This document shows positions 1 to 11,400 of a DNA stretch of 64,000 nt, piece by piece. Below the pieces are notes generated by a model. It had not been told where the DNA came from and made no database searches. It worked only from the letters and a program-made list of their open reading frames with translations. The stretch is taken from contig NMRB01000184.1 of the NCBI GenBank assembly GCA_002633025.1, forward strand, positions 77,882 through 141,881, given 5' to 3'. The translations under genes and the position numbers were made by a program. The stretch is from Notospermus geniculatus. Lineage: Eukaryota; Nemertea; Pilidiophora; Heteronemertea; Lineidae. The first letter of the stretch is position 1; every line of letters begins with the position of its first letter.

Positions 1-1443
1 CTGCACCAGTTGCCTTGTTCTTGTTCCACGTGCCCGTTGATGGCTTGGCAGCGCTTGTTCCCGACTGCTGCTGCTGGTAGTAAGAAGTCGCTGCATTGTA
101 CAAAGCAGCATCATAACCTGTCAGATAATAGCATAATAAATGGTGCTTCAATTTGACCCTTTCAGGACTAACTAACTGGGAACTCATGTTTCAGGTCGGA
201 AAGAGTTTTCAAGTCCGATAACATGGACATTTCACTGTAGTTCCGTTAAATTCGGTAACGCCCTATTTTTGAATGTTTCCCTTTGTTCTTAAAGTCCTGC
301 AAGAGTTGTCAAAAACCGAATGGCTGTGCAAACAAGAGATTGTAATCGGAGGCAGCTACATCAGCAAGTTACAGCTAAGGCTGCATGCAAACAGGTGATC
401 ATCATGTAATTTTGCTCAATGTATCCAATGCAGCTCATGAAACTGAAAGATGAAGAGAAAAGATAAGATGAAACAGATAAACCTAACTCACCGGAGTAGG
501 ATGATGCCGTGGTGGTCACATAAGTGTTGGCAGATGAATAACTTGATGACGCCTGGGTGTTGGGACTCTGATAAACATAACTGCTTGAACTGGCTGGCAC
601 AACTTTCTGGGTGGTCGCAGTCCTCTGTGGAGTTGCTGAATAACCAGTGTTGGTAGAATATGCCGGTTTCGTTGCTGGAAGTAAATTTAGGTGATATGAA
701 TGGGATTTGAGATCACAGATCCAGGAATGGAACCCAAGATTATTGTTCAGTTGGTACATTCACAGCCACAACTGAACGTTCATCAACTTCTAACAGAACA
801 CATCATACTTACAAGCAGTATATTTTCCGGCACTCGTTTGATAGTGAGCGTCCGTACTTGTGGCCGAGTAACTTGGGGTCTGCGTCGCTGGTTGTTGGTA
901 ATAAGTTTTACTGGAGTCGTATGTTGGCGTTGTCGTATGTGTGGTCCGAGCATAATATGTTGATGAATCTTGATAGGAGGCAGCCGGGGCAGTAGCAACC
1001 TGCGGAATAGCCTAAAAATGACGGATTGTGGAAAATGGAACACGCATGTTCTTCACAATCTCTGCGAGAAGACTCACAAAAGATCTGTTCAAGTTCTTCA
1101 ACCTGTATTCTTAACGAGTTTGCAATTACTATGAGAGAATGCAACTGGAGTTGATTCACCCCAGACCATAATAACAGCTCAAAGTGTACTTCGTCACAAA
1201 GTCTTAGTTCAGGCCATTTTAAAAGCCTAAACTACAAACACTTGACTTACCGCTGGCTTGACGGTAGCTACTGTAGGCTGTCTTGCTGTGTAAGCATACT
1301 GTCCGGGGGTAGCATGTGTTGCCTGATAAGTATCATAACCAGTCTGTGCACGGGGTGTAGCTGAGGGGTAGGCAGCAGTGTGTGTTGACTGGTGAACATA
1401 AGTGCCCTGGGCGGCAGCCGCTGGATAGTTGGTAGCTTGGGCA
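1..1443 (-). CDS. ZFR: ZFR zinc-finger RNA-binding protein, N-terminal exons (partial)
   Basis: Four exons read on the minus strand: 1443-1251, 1011-813, 674-492 and 117-1, the last running off the window. Phases agree at every junction (0, 1, 1). The translation is the low-complexity Ala/Tyr/Gln/Thr-rich N-terminus of ZFR: it contains DSSKTYYQQPATQTP and GYDAALYNAATSYYQQQQ, which align with the YDSKQYYQQPTA and SGYEAAVYSAASSYYQQQQ stretches of vertebrate ZFR. ZFR is a nuclear and cytoplasmic double-stranded-RNA-binding protein with C2H2 fingers and a C-terminal DZF domain; those domains would lie left of this window. Exon 1443-1251 starts with one base completing a codon, so a preceding exon ending in phase 2 must exist; I could not find it. 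The identification rests on an unusual Tyr/Gln signature, supported by phase consistency. Confidence 0.85.
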
Positions 1444-2873
1444 CTGAAGAAGATTTCACATGTCGTCGTTCAACAAAAATGTGGTGAGACCTTTCCATGC
1501 ACCTGCAGGTTCATTTTTAATAGCCTAAGTTCAAAACTGTCAGTCACAATTGTGGTAGAATCAGGAGGAGGTGTTAGGCCCTCAAGCCCAACGAATAGAC
1601 TTTTGCTCGAGGAGGTACAGCACCTGCCTTGCACATGGTCAATTCCCAGCACACAGGGGTTTCATTAATTATTCAATTTCAGCAAAGTAGCAGGATACTA
1701 CCGAAGTTGGAGGCGGCGTGGTCAAACCAGATGCGGGACATAGCGGATCGTGTTAATTAAGAATGCTAGAGGCAAGACATGTTGCGAATTGTATGTTTTA
1801 TTCGTCAGTTGATAAAAGAGAAGTGACTTGGAAGGATGTTTGGGCATTTTGACAATGTTTGAGCAGGAATTTTTTCCTAAACTTTGGCGGGAAGTAGCCA
1901 TCGATCACGGCCGAAATAGATATCGAATTTCGCCGGTCGCCGGCTTCTAATGGAATCCCTGAGCACAGTGTGCGAAGCGACACAATCTGAATCATGAAAA
2001 TGGAATGGTGAAATGCTATTTTGCTATCACAGGATCTCAACGTGCAATCATAAAGGTCACTGCTACACAGTGCATTGTGTTATGGAAATGCACAGCTTCA
2101 TGTACGCAGCAATGTATGTGATGACGTCATCATTATCCAGACGGCTGGCTTCTCCTGCCCATCGTCGGCACGGGGTGCCGACACAAAACCAGCCATCACA
2201 GGCCAGTAGATGCACACTATCAAGATTTAGCGTGATCATTTGGATTTGAATGAGATTTACACTTAATTAACGAAGTCAAATCCACAGAACGCAACCGTTA
2301 TAATCCAAAACGGCCACCATCAAACATGTCAAACCAGAAAGAAGTCGCCCGACGACGCGACAAAAGCAAATGGCGAAAAGCCGCCATATTGAATTTTACC
2401 GGCGAAGTTTCTCGATCGAAATTCGGCAAAAATTGGCATCATGCCTGCCTGATCCGACATTGCCTTGACTTCTCCAGATTCTATAAACATTAAAGCATTT
2501 GAAGCGAGAAATACGGTTTCAATACTGACCTGTACTGGGTACTTCCATGGGTTGGAAAACCAAAGTAATTATTCGCCATGTTTGTCTTTCTGTGAAAGCC
2601 AAGCCGAACACGTGCTCATTTGCATAATCACGAGTGTTGCCGAAGACTGCTTCAACACTGTTCAATCAAATAAATTGCACTTTTATTATTCTTATCGGAA
2701 GATTTCTTCCATAAAATGAAAAAAGACATAGAAATAATGGATAATCAATTTTGATTGTCAATTCATGTCGGGGCGCCACGGCTGATGCGGCGGCAGAAAG
2801 AAGAACTACTAAATTGCGGCCGTCGCGGAGGTTCCAGTTTATCCGCCAACGACGTAACAACGTGACCGCCTGA
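1444..2873. other. Upstream region of ZFR, no supported exon
   Basis: This should hold the ZFR first exon, 5' UTR and promoter. Minus-strand ATGs with plausible contexts occur near 1728 and 2383, but none ends in a donor of the phase needed by the exon at 1443. The stretch around 1555-1650 resembles 34166-34275 (shared GGAGGTGTTAGGC and CTCAAGC) and is probably a decayed tRNA-derived SINE. Confidence 0.4.
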
Positions 2874-3150
2874 GTGCAGGAAAAAGTGTTTTCCTCAGCT
2901 GCTCAGGCAAAAACCGATTTCATTGTCTTGGGGCAGTTCCCCAAGCATTCGGAAACGGGGTTCGGGTTGCTATTGGCAACGACACAGCGTGGTGTGCGTG
3001 ACGTATTCAAGACTCCTTTTTGCCGCGACATTCGATTGCTGAAGTAGGCCTGGGCCTGGCCCGGGGGGCCTGGTTCCTGAGTGTGTCTTGAAAGATTTCG
3101 ATCGTATAAAAAACACTACCTTTGCAACTATGACTTAAATAGGCCTAGGT

Positions 3151-3874
3151 GTTTTGTTCTTGTACTCTTGCCGTTAAAGGTCAACCACGCCTAATATGCA
3201 AACATTTTTAAATGCTTGTGCTGTCATCAAATTGGAATTCTTGTCTCGGACTGTTGGTAAAGATAAAGTTCCTGACTTGGAATTTTTAATAGTCACGGAT
3301 CTTCTTGTCTGCCGACCATCATTACACCAGGAGAGTGGTTGTACCCGGCCTCTGGAAATTGTAGGAAAATCATAACTAAGGCATTAAACATAGGCCTACA
3401 CCCCTCATTAGGCCACTTCAAAAATGTTGGTAGGGTTGCCTAAGCGTCCTTCTCTTTGAGAAATGGAGGGTAGGGGTAGGCCTATGGCAAGCCGTTTGTC
3501 CAATAGTTTCTATGTTTTGTTCTTGTACTCTTGCCGTTAAAGGTCAACCACGCCTAATATGCAAACATTTTTAAATGCTTGTGCTGTCATCAAATTGGAA
3601 TTCTTGTCTCGGACTGTTGGTATAAGATAAAGTTCCTGACTTGGAATTTTTAATAGTCACGGATCTTCTTGTCTGCCGACCATCATTACACCAGGAGAGT
3701 GGTTGTACCCGGCCTCTGGAAATTGTAGGAAAATCATAACTAAGGTATTAAACATAGGCCTACACCCCTCATTAGGCCACTTAAAAAATGTTGGTAGGGT
3801 TGCCTAAGCGTCCTTCTCTTTGAGAAATGGAGGGTAGGGGTAGGCCTATGGCAAGCCGTTTGTCCAATAGTTTC
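3151..3874. repeat. Tandem duplication, 363-bp period
   Basis: Copy 1 (3151-3510) and copy 2 (3514-3874) are nearly identical and differ by a few substitutions and a 1-base insertion in copy 2. Both start GTTTTGTTCTTGTACTCTTG and end at CCAATAGTTTCT. Such low divergence suggests a recent duplication. No coding frame is conserved. Confidence 0.9.
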
Positions 3875-4152
3875 TTGCAAGAAACTTGGTTTATTGACCA
3901 AAAAGCCTGGTTGGTATAGCTTAAACTTAGTTTTTTTAGCAAAAACCTGGTTTTGTAGAAAAACATGGTTGTTTGAAAGTGTCCAATATTAAAGAAACAT
4001 GTTTATTGACCAAAACATGTTTATTGACCTTTGAAAAAACTAGGATTTTGGTCAAGTTTCATGCAAAAAAACGGGTTTTTGTTCAATAAACCAAGTTTCT
4101 TTGCAAAGAAACTAGGTTTCTTGAATTATTGGACAAACGGCTTGCCATGAGG
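3845..4152. repeat. Long inverted repeat with internal degenerate repeats
   Basis: The left arm at about 3845-3900 (ATGGCAAGCCGTTTGTCC, then a GAAACTTGGTTTATTGA-type stretch) reappears inverted at 4083-4150. The spacer is filled with variants of AAAC(C/A)TGGTTT and AACATGTTTATTGACC. This is a hairpin-forming, MITE-like or foldback structure. Its left arm overlaps the end of the second tandem copy. Confidence 0.75.
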
Positions 4153-5433
4153 GGGGTGGGTTAAAGATCTTTTTCTTTGGTGCCTGGTTTGGAGTGTCAA
4201 ATCCACAGGCGGGAATATTTCTGAATTCGTGTTTCTTGGCCTCCTGCTGTTCATATTGAGGCACAACTCAGACTGCATCGTCTCTGCTCCTGCTATGAGA
4301 ACACTGAAAATCGTCAGTGAGTGTAGGGAAACAGTCGTGTGGGGAGGCACAAACATTTGAAAATGCTTGATTTGACACGTTTTTGAGCAGATTTTTTGAA
4401 AATAAAAAATAAAAAAAAAATTAGGTCGCGACCATTTTCGGGGGTCGGGAGGGGACGCTCACCAACAATTTTTTTATGTGGCCTAACCCTCTAATGACAC
4501 CAAAAATTTCACCATCGGGCCCCCAGCACCAAAGGGCCACCAGAAAAGCGCCTCATTTACCACCAGTAGGCCTACCGGTAGCCTGAGGCCCAAATCCACC
4601 GGTTGGCCAATACACTGGGGGCAGCCAACCATTGTGCCCCTTGTGGCCCTCCAGTGGGCCTTTCATTATTGCTGCCTCTGGGAATAGACCTGATAATCAT
4701 GGCAATGGCAGATGAAATAAAATTAGTAGATTGCGCATGCGCAGTATTCCTGAAGTCGTCAGCCCTTTCCAGTGGTGTTGTAGGAACGTAAACCCACTGG
4801 GGACGAGTTTGTGCAGGAAAAAGTGTTTTCCTCAGCTGCTCAGCATCATACTAAACAGCTAAATACATGTTAAAAGGACTGCGAAACATTTATTTGACAA
4901 ATTAACAGTAAGGGAATATATTTTGGGTCTAGAGCTAAGAAGAATTTGCATGATTAACAGCAGAATTAAAGCAGTAACAGCCCAGCCGCATGATAAAACA
5001 TGATGATGATCACCACCTCGGCTCTCTCTGCACTCAGTCTCATGCACTGCCGTGCAAGTGCATGGGATGGCCATGGATGGGATGAGCATGATGAGCATGA
5101 CGACAGCAGTATGACCCACCCATTATGTACAAGCATACAAGACTGTACTGTACACGTGCAGTCATGACAGTGGGTGATGTCGATTACAATTGCGATCATG
5201 AATGATAATACTACTAATTAATTAATACACTTTTTAGGGTAGGGCAGGCCAAGAAGAGGCCTTTTTGATTGGTACTCACTCACTGTTCGTGTTGTCAGCT
5301 TTGACAGCTTTAACTTAGGCCTACATGTAGGCCTATATTTGAACTGTCTGTGTATCACTTTGTCCAGTAACAGTTCGATCATCTTTTATTTCAGGTAGCC
5401 CAAAGAGGCAGTCAGAATGATCAAATAACAACT
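4153..5433. other. Intergenic sequence and presumed ANKRD27 5' UTR intron
   Basis: No coding exon is supported before 5434. A good acceptor (TTTATTTCAG) ends at about 5394 and is followed by 40 bases to the ANKRD27 ATG, so the first coding exon probably carries the end of a spliced 5' UTR. The upstream non-coding exon was not located. Confidence 0.45.
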
Positions 5434-8400
5434 ATGGCGAGTTACGATGAGGACATCTTAGAGAATAAGTTCTTTGTGTCACTCCGAAACAAATGTCCAG
5501 AACTTTTTGAAACTGCATCTAACAACAGATGGATTGTAAGTACACGTAGACTACTCTCTGTTACTTTGTGAACAGATGTGGGGGGGGGGGCTGTTGGGAC
5601 TTTGTTGTGGTTCCAAAATCATTGACCTACTTTGCTGTTGTTGAAAATAGAGGAAAAATATGTGAATTAATGATCATGTGTGTTGACAGCAGGTTCAATC
5701 ACACTTTGTGTTGTATTGTATGTAGATTAGTAGCTTCTTTCGTGTCTTTAGCAACATTTTATGATGTTGTTTATTCACATGCTTCCAAAGAGAACTGAGG
5801 ATGTACTGTTGATCTCCCTCCTATTGTGTAGCTTGTTTATGCCACACCCTTCTGGTCTCCTGGGGACAAATTCTTTAGAAATATTCCTCATCTGACAGTG
5901 TCGGGGTTTCAACTTGTAGTTTGGGGTTGGTGTGAATTTGAACATTTCCCTGTCATTTTCAGGTCTCCCTTCATTGGTGCTCCTGGTCATCCTCAGTTCT
6001 TGAACGCTAGCACAGGTTTGATCGTAGCGTGCTTTTGTCTTGATGATCACTTGTTTGCTAAATACTTTAGACGGAAAGTGACTTTACGAAAGCCTGATCA
6101 AAAACAGTTGTACATTTAAAGACAGGGTTTAATGATTGAGATGGAGAAGTCGACTACAACAAGTGATTTCTACAAAGCTATGCTGGCAGGGGCCAGTGCT
6201 GGTCTGGCAGTTGATGTGGGTCTGTTCCCACTTGATACGATCAAGACCCGTCTACAGAGTGCCCAAGGATTCATAAAGGCAGGCGGTTTCCGTGGCATAT
6301 ACTCTGGAATGTCATCAGTCCTTGTTGGTTCTGCCCCAAATGCAGCATTATTTTTTACAACGTACGAGGTGATGAAGCATCATCTTCAGCCACGTGTTTT
6401 GTCTCTACCCATCCTCCATATGACGGCTGCTTCATGTGGAGAGGTTATGGCATGTCTAGTAAGGGTACCGACTGAGGTGGTAAAACAACGAGCCCAGGCT
6501 AATCGACATCTATCATCTTTACAAGTTCTGAGGCATGCTTTACAGACTGATGGATTTCTAGGCTTATACAGAGGGTTCTTCACAACGGTGTCACGGGAAA
6601 TTCCTTTCTCATTTATTCAATTCCCGTTGTGGGAGTTCTTAAAGCGGACATGGACGATGTACCAAGGGCACCAGGTGCAGCCATGGCAGTCTTCCATCTG
6701 CGGAGCAACAGCAGGGGGTGTAGCAGCCAGTCTGACCACCCCCCTTGATGTGGCCAAGACGAGGATCATGCTTGCTCAGTCAGGCTCTGACATGGCCAAG
6801 GGGAATGTGGTTTATGCTTTGAGGATTATTTGGATGGAAAAAGGAATCAAAGGGATATTTGCGGGGGTTGCTCCTCGTACGATGTGGATATCCATCGGGG
6901 GTGCCATTTTTCTGGGTGTTTATGATTCTGTTAGGCAACTGTTACGTGTGAATTACTGAAGGATCTTCTCATGTTGCACAGGAATTTGCTTCATTTGGCT
7001 TCACCCCTTTTAAAAGGAGAGTGGTCTCATTAATAAGGTTAGATTACTAATTCTATTAGTGTCAATATATGATTTTGTATAGCGAAGTGCATGTTTTAGA
7101 CTTCTACTCTGTGATCTTTGAAATGGGAAGCCTCATGAATCCTGGTGCACACACAGTAAGGACTTTGATTTTATCCAATGTGACGGTCACTAATAGATAC
7201 CAGTACTGCTATAATTGAATAAAGTTTTTAACTTTCCAATACATCAGCTGTAATTATGTTTTCATTGACTCCCAATCTTGCCTCAGCTGTTAGAAAAAAT
7301 GTCATGGATTATAAAGTGTATTCAAACAGGGAGAAAATACAGTATAACCTCCCTTATACACTACTACAACGGAGGACGTTGCTCCATTGAGGACAGCAGA
7401 GTTCAGTCCCAATTCATCAGCACCAGACAGCCCCTTGTATTGTCCTCATTAGACAGGTTCAACTGCCCATACTGTGCTTTCCAAGAATAAGGAGCTACAT
7501 GGACCAATCCCACTGCTGTAGAGCTGACTTCAGGAGCTCCATTGATATCTTCCCCTGGACAGTTCAGCTCCCTCGCAGTAAATGTCACTTGAACCCTGAA
7601 GGATGTTATCCAATCAAGGTCACATCCAATCAATCAGTATTGCAATCCTCCACCAGGCGGCGTAACTGAGTGAGATCTGTGTGTGAATAGGAGCAGTCAG
7701 CTGCGCTTGCCGCCGAAAGACGGCCGCAAAGTTCTTGCAGCGGACCAATACAATATAAAATTCTGATTGGTACTCAATCAACCACGAATGGGTCCGCTAG
7801 CCATTGAATTGGACTGAGGTGACTCCTGCTGGTCAACTGACTGATGGCTCCCATTGCCCTTGTGTGTGTAGTCAACCAAGAACATTTTTGCAACCTATAT
7901 TTTGGTTTTCAGATCTGTGTCCCCCGGAGCAGCAGCGGAGGGAAGTATGTGTACACGGACATCGACTTCCAGAATCATGTTCTTATTCCATCTGAAGATG
8001 AGGATTCCAATAAGTTCAGAACAGTCAATAGCAAGGTGGGTATCATAAGCTTGGTTTTGGTTGCTGGTTTCAGCAGGGAATCAGGGACAAAATCTACAGT
8101 TGGCAATTTATCATGTATTCTAATGCTACCAGTTAAGTTTGCTATGTGAAGAGCCGATCCCACTTCCTGGATGATACGCGTTCTGATTTCATCTCCGTTC
8201 CAGGAAGTTGACATCCAAACCAACACCATTACGACAGGCAGCGGGTTTCCCGAAGTGAGAGCTGTAAGTATCGAATCAAGAGCTGAATGCCAAATACAGC
8301 ATTAGTAGGAGGAAACCAGTGCACCAGGAGACAACACGTGCTGTCAAAGAGAGTTGCCTCGCTGTCATATAAAGAATGGGTTTGACAGGTGACCAAGGCT

Positions 8401-11400
8401 GAACTTGAGCAGTGACAGGTAGCAGTGTGTCCACCGTTCCGCCCTATGCCACTCTGAAGATTGTAGCTTTGATTATATAGATAATAACTGCCGTACCATT
8501 ATCATTTGCTCCCTAGGTTCCGATTCTCTTCGAAGAAACCTTCTTCAACAAGAATGATGAGAGTTACAGGGTTCTGTGCATCGCTTCAGTCCTTGAAGGA
8601 GGAATCGGTGAGTCGGCCGACAAGAAACCGCTACAACTTTCTCCCAGTTGTAGGCCTATTCTCCCCTTTCATTCCACACACAATACATGACAAAGCCAAC
8701 GCGATTTTCTTCACTTTCTTCCAGAGAAACCAGAAGGGCCTGCTCCCACTGTTTCCCTTCATTCCATTGATGACTGTAAGGAGTTATTATGGGGTCACAC
8801 AGGTAAGTCATGTGTCTTAACACTCAATGAGTCCTCAATCTTCCTTTATTTCATTCATAATTTGTGGTGGAGTGAGTGAAGTCTCAAGTCAGCTGCTGTT
8901 GACAAGAGGAATATGAATATGAAGTGTCCCACACACAATGCACATGGTGACCAAAGTGAAGATTTATCCATACACCCATCCTGCAGTACAAGAGAGATGG
9001 CTAGACCCTATACGTGTATATCTGTGCGATTTTCTCTCCAGAGAACAGACGAACTCAGAAGCATTTGGACGAGACGATAGAGCTATTCAATCGTTCGTGT
9101 GACAGACTACAAGGGGAATGCTTGATTCATTATGTGGTAAGCAAGTGATCAGACTTCAGAGTGTAGTAGAGCTGTGTCACAGTTCGCCCTACGTCACTGG
9201 TCACTGGCCTGTGTTCTCAAATGACCAACTTAATTTCCATGGGAGTTCACAGCTGAAGTGCAGTTCAAGACTGGCACTGCAGGAAAATTCAGAAAAGGAG
9301 GTTGGAAAGTTTACAATAACAGTCTCTGTATATGTGTTGTTCATTTCAGGATGCAGCACATGCGATGTTCACAAGAGCTATGCAAAGTGTTCTCAAGGAC
9401 AGCTTTATAGTAAGTTCATGCAGCCAGACTCATGGAAGCCTACGATGAGAGTAATTCAACCTTCAAAGATCAAGAACTGAAATGTCGCTCAATGATACAG
9501 AAACTGCTGAAATTATACCCTAAGTTTTGACCCAAGTGTTGGTGACATTCAAATTCGCTTTTATCCAAATTATAGTCTCGAATTTTTTCTCCACAGAAAC
9601 GAACTGCAAGAAATAACAAAGCCTACTTGGACAGTTTGAAAATTGCAGTTGAGGTAAGATTTTCGCATACTGGCCAGAAGGTCGTGCTAGATTGCAGGAA
9701 ATGTTAATGCATTCAGTGCGTTCTCAGATCACACTCGGTGAAATCCAAGTCAAGCATTCAAACAGTGGTGACAAGTTATTGCTTGATTGTTTCAGACGTA
9801 TGTGATGCATGGAGTGTACAGGAAAGTATTCAAAGGGATCTCCGCCTGTGTATCAACCAAAGATGCCAGACTGAACAAAACGACAAGGAATTTATCCCAG
9901 CTTCAGCTGCGGGATCTTGGTGTCCGGTCAGAATTCAGGTGAGTGATGTCATCACTGCAGCTAGTGATGGTTTATTAGGCGATCATTTTTTTATACCTTG
10001 GTCCTCTGGCCAGCCGCTCAGAAAACGTCAAGAAAAAAAATAAAAATAAATATTTATTTTCAGCCTGTCCTCGGGCCCTCCGCTCTGCAAAATACACCAA
10101 ATAGAATAAAAATAAAATTTTATTTTTATATTTTTTCCGCCCGCCGCCTTGAAATTGACCCACGGGTTTTTATTTTTTTTCCTACCGCCGCTCTCATATG
10201 ATCCCAATTTCTGAAATAAATTTCGTGATGCCTATGTTCAAATTCTTTTGACACACTTTGTGAAATCCGCCCTAAGTGTTCTTCAGTGATGTCTTTTAAA
10301 GCTTTAATATCAGTTTGAATGATACATGTATCAGGATAACTCTGTCTGTTTAAGTTGTAATTCATAATGGCAAGGTTGACCATTTTTATTTTTTTCCAAA
10401 ATAAAAATTTATTTTCAATAAAAATATTTAATTTTTTTCTGTCCTCCTCTCCAAAAGTAAAGTCATAAACAGTGCGAGGACTTGAAAAATATTGAAAAAT
10501 AAAATTTTATTTTTATTTTTTCCCCGCCCTCCTCTCTGTCAGGTCTGTCTAAAAAGCCCGAGGACCAAGGTATAAAAAAATGATCGCCTTAGCTTTCACA
10601 TAGATGGTATCGTCATGGTTGCATCATTTTGCTTCAGAAGGGATGGACCAGACTGGTCTACAGTCTGTCATTTCTCTTTACAGTGTGAACATTCCGAGGG
10701 CTCGCCGAGAACTCTCCAACTTAACAAGATACAGCACGCCTCTTGGTAAACTCTTCTGTATCCGTCGGGTTATCATGGCCCTGATGCAGCCTCCCAAGGG
10801 GGTGAAACAGAAAGAATCACCAGGTATGTGTGATTTGAAGATCTGACATTTCGCTACGATGTCCGTCAACCTGACCTCTTTATCAAACTTTCTCTCCTGT
10901 GGTTACTGGCTGTATCTCCTTTTCATGTTATCAAAATGAACGGTTGATGTTTTCAGAATCGAGTCCAATGATGACGACTGATGATCTCTTGCCCATCCTC
11001 ATCTTCATGGTGATCAAGTCCCAGATTCCAAACTGGTCGGCACATCTGACGTTCATGAATCACTTCAGGTTTTCTAAATCAAACAATGATGATGAATTTG
11101 GGTGAGTAATTTCAGACTTCATGCCGTCAGTTTTCAACCATCCTTTGAATAACCTTAGCTTCCCAGATTCTGATCAACTCGTCATCTTATTTCAGGTACT
11201 ACTTGGCAACCATTGAAGCTGCCATAGAACATATTTTGAGTGGAGACCTAAACTCGATAGAACCAGGTTCCTCAACTCCACAGGTAGGTATCATAATAGA
11301 ATGGACCCACTCCTCAGATCCACAAGATGACCATTCTTGCAAGTTGGTGCATCATGACTCGATAAAATGCTATTCTCCTTGTTTCTCTCTCCAGAAAATC

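Larger units (their letters stand above)
2874..4843. repeat. Repeat block bounded by a 33-bp direct repeat
   Basis: The same 33 bases (beginning GTGCAGGAAAAAGTG and ending CAGCTGCTCAG) occur at 2874-2906 and 4811-4843 without a mismatch. Between them lie a tandem duplication, a long inverted repeat and otherwise unrecognised sequence with no gene. The matching ends could be a target duplication, or the footprint of a segmental or rearrangement event. 33 bp is long for a normal transposon target duplication. Confidence 0.6.

Noticed and set aside
1690-1740. Minus-strand ATG frame (MSRIWFDHAASNF) as ZFR first exon
   Set aside because: Its donor leaves phase 1, while the exon at 1443 requires a phase-2 partner; using it would shift ZFR out of frame.
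2330-2385. Minus-strand ATGGCGGCTTTTCGCC start as ZFR first exon or a separate gene
   Set aside because: No good donor before the in-frame stop and no recognisable similarity; kept only as promoter-like context.
5898-6119. Open frame just upstream of the nested carrier as an extra 5' exon
   Set aside because: Different frame, no carrier similarity; at most 5' UTR.
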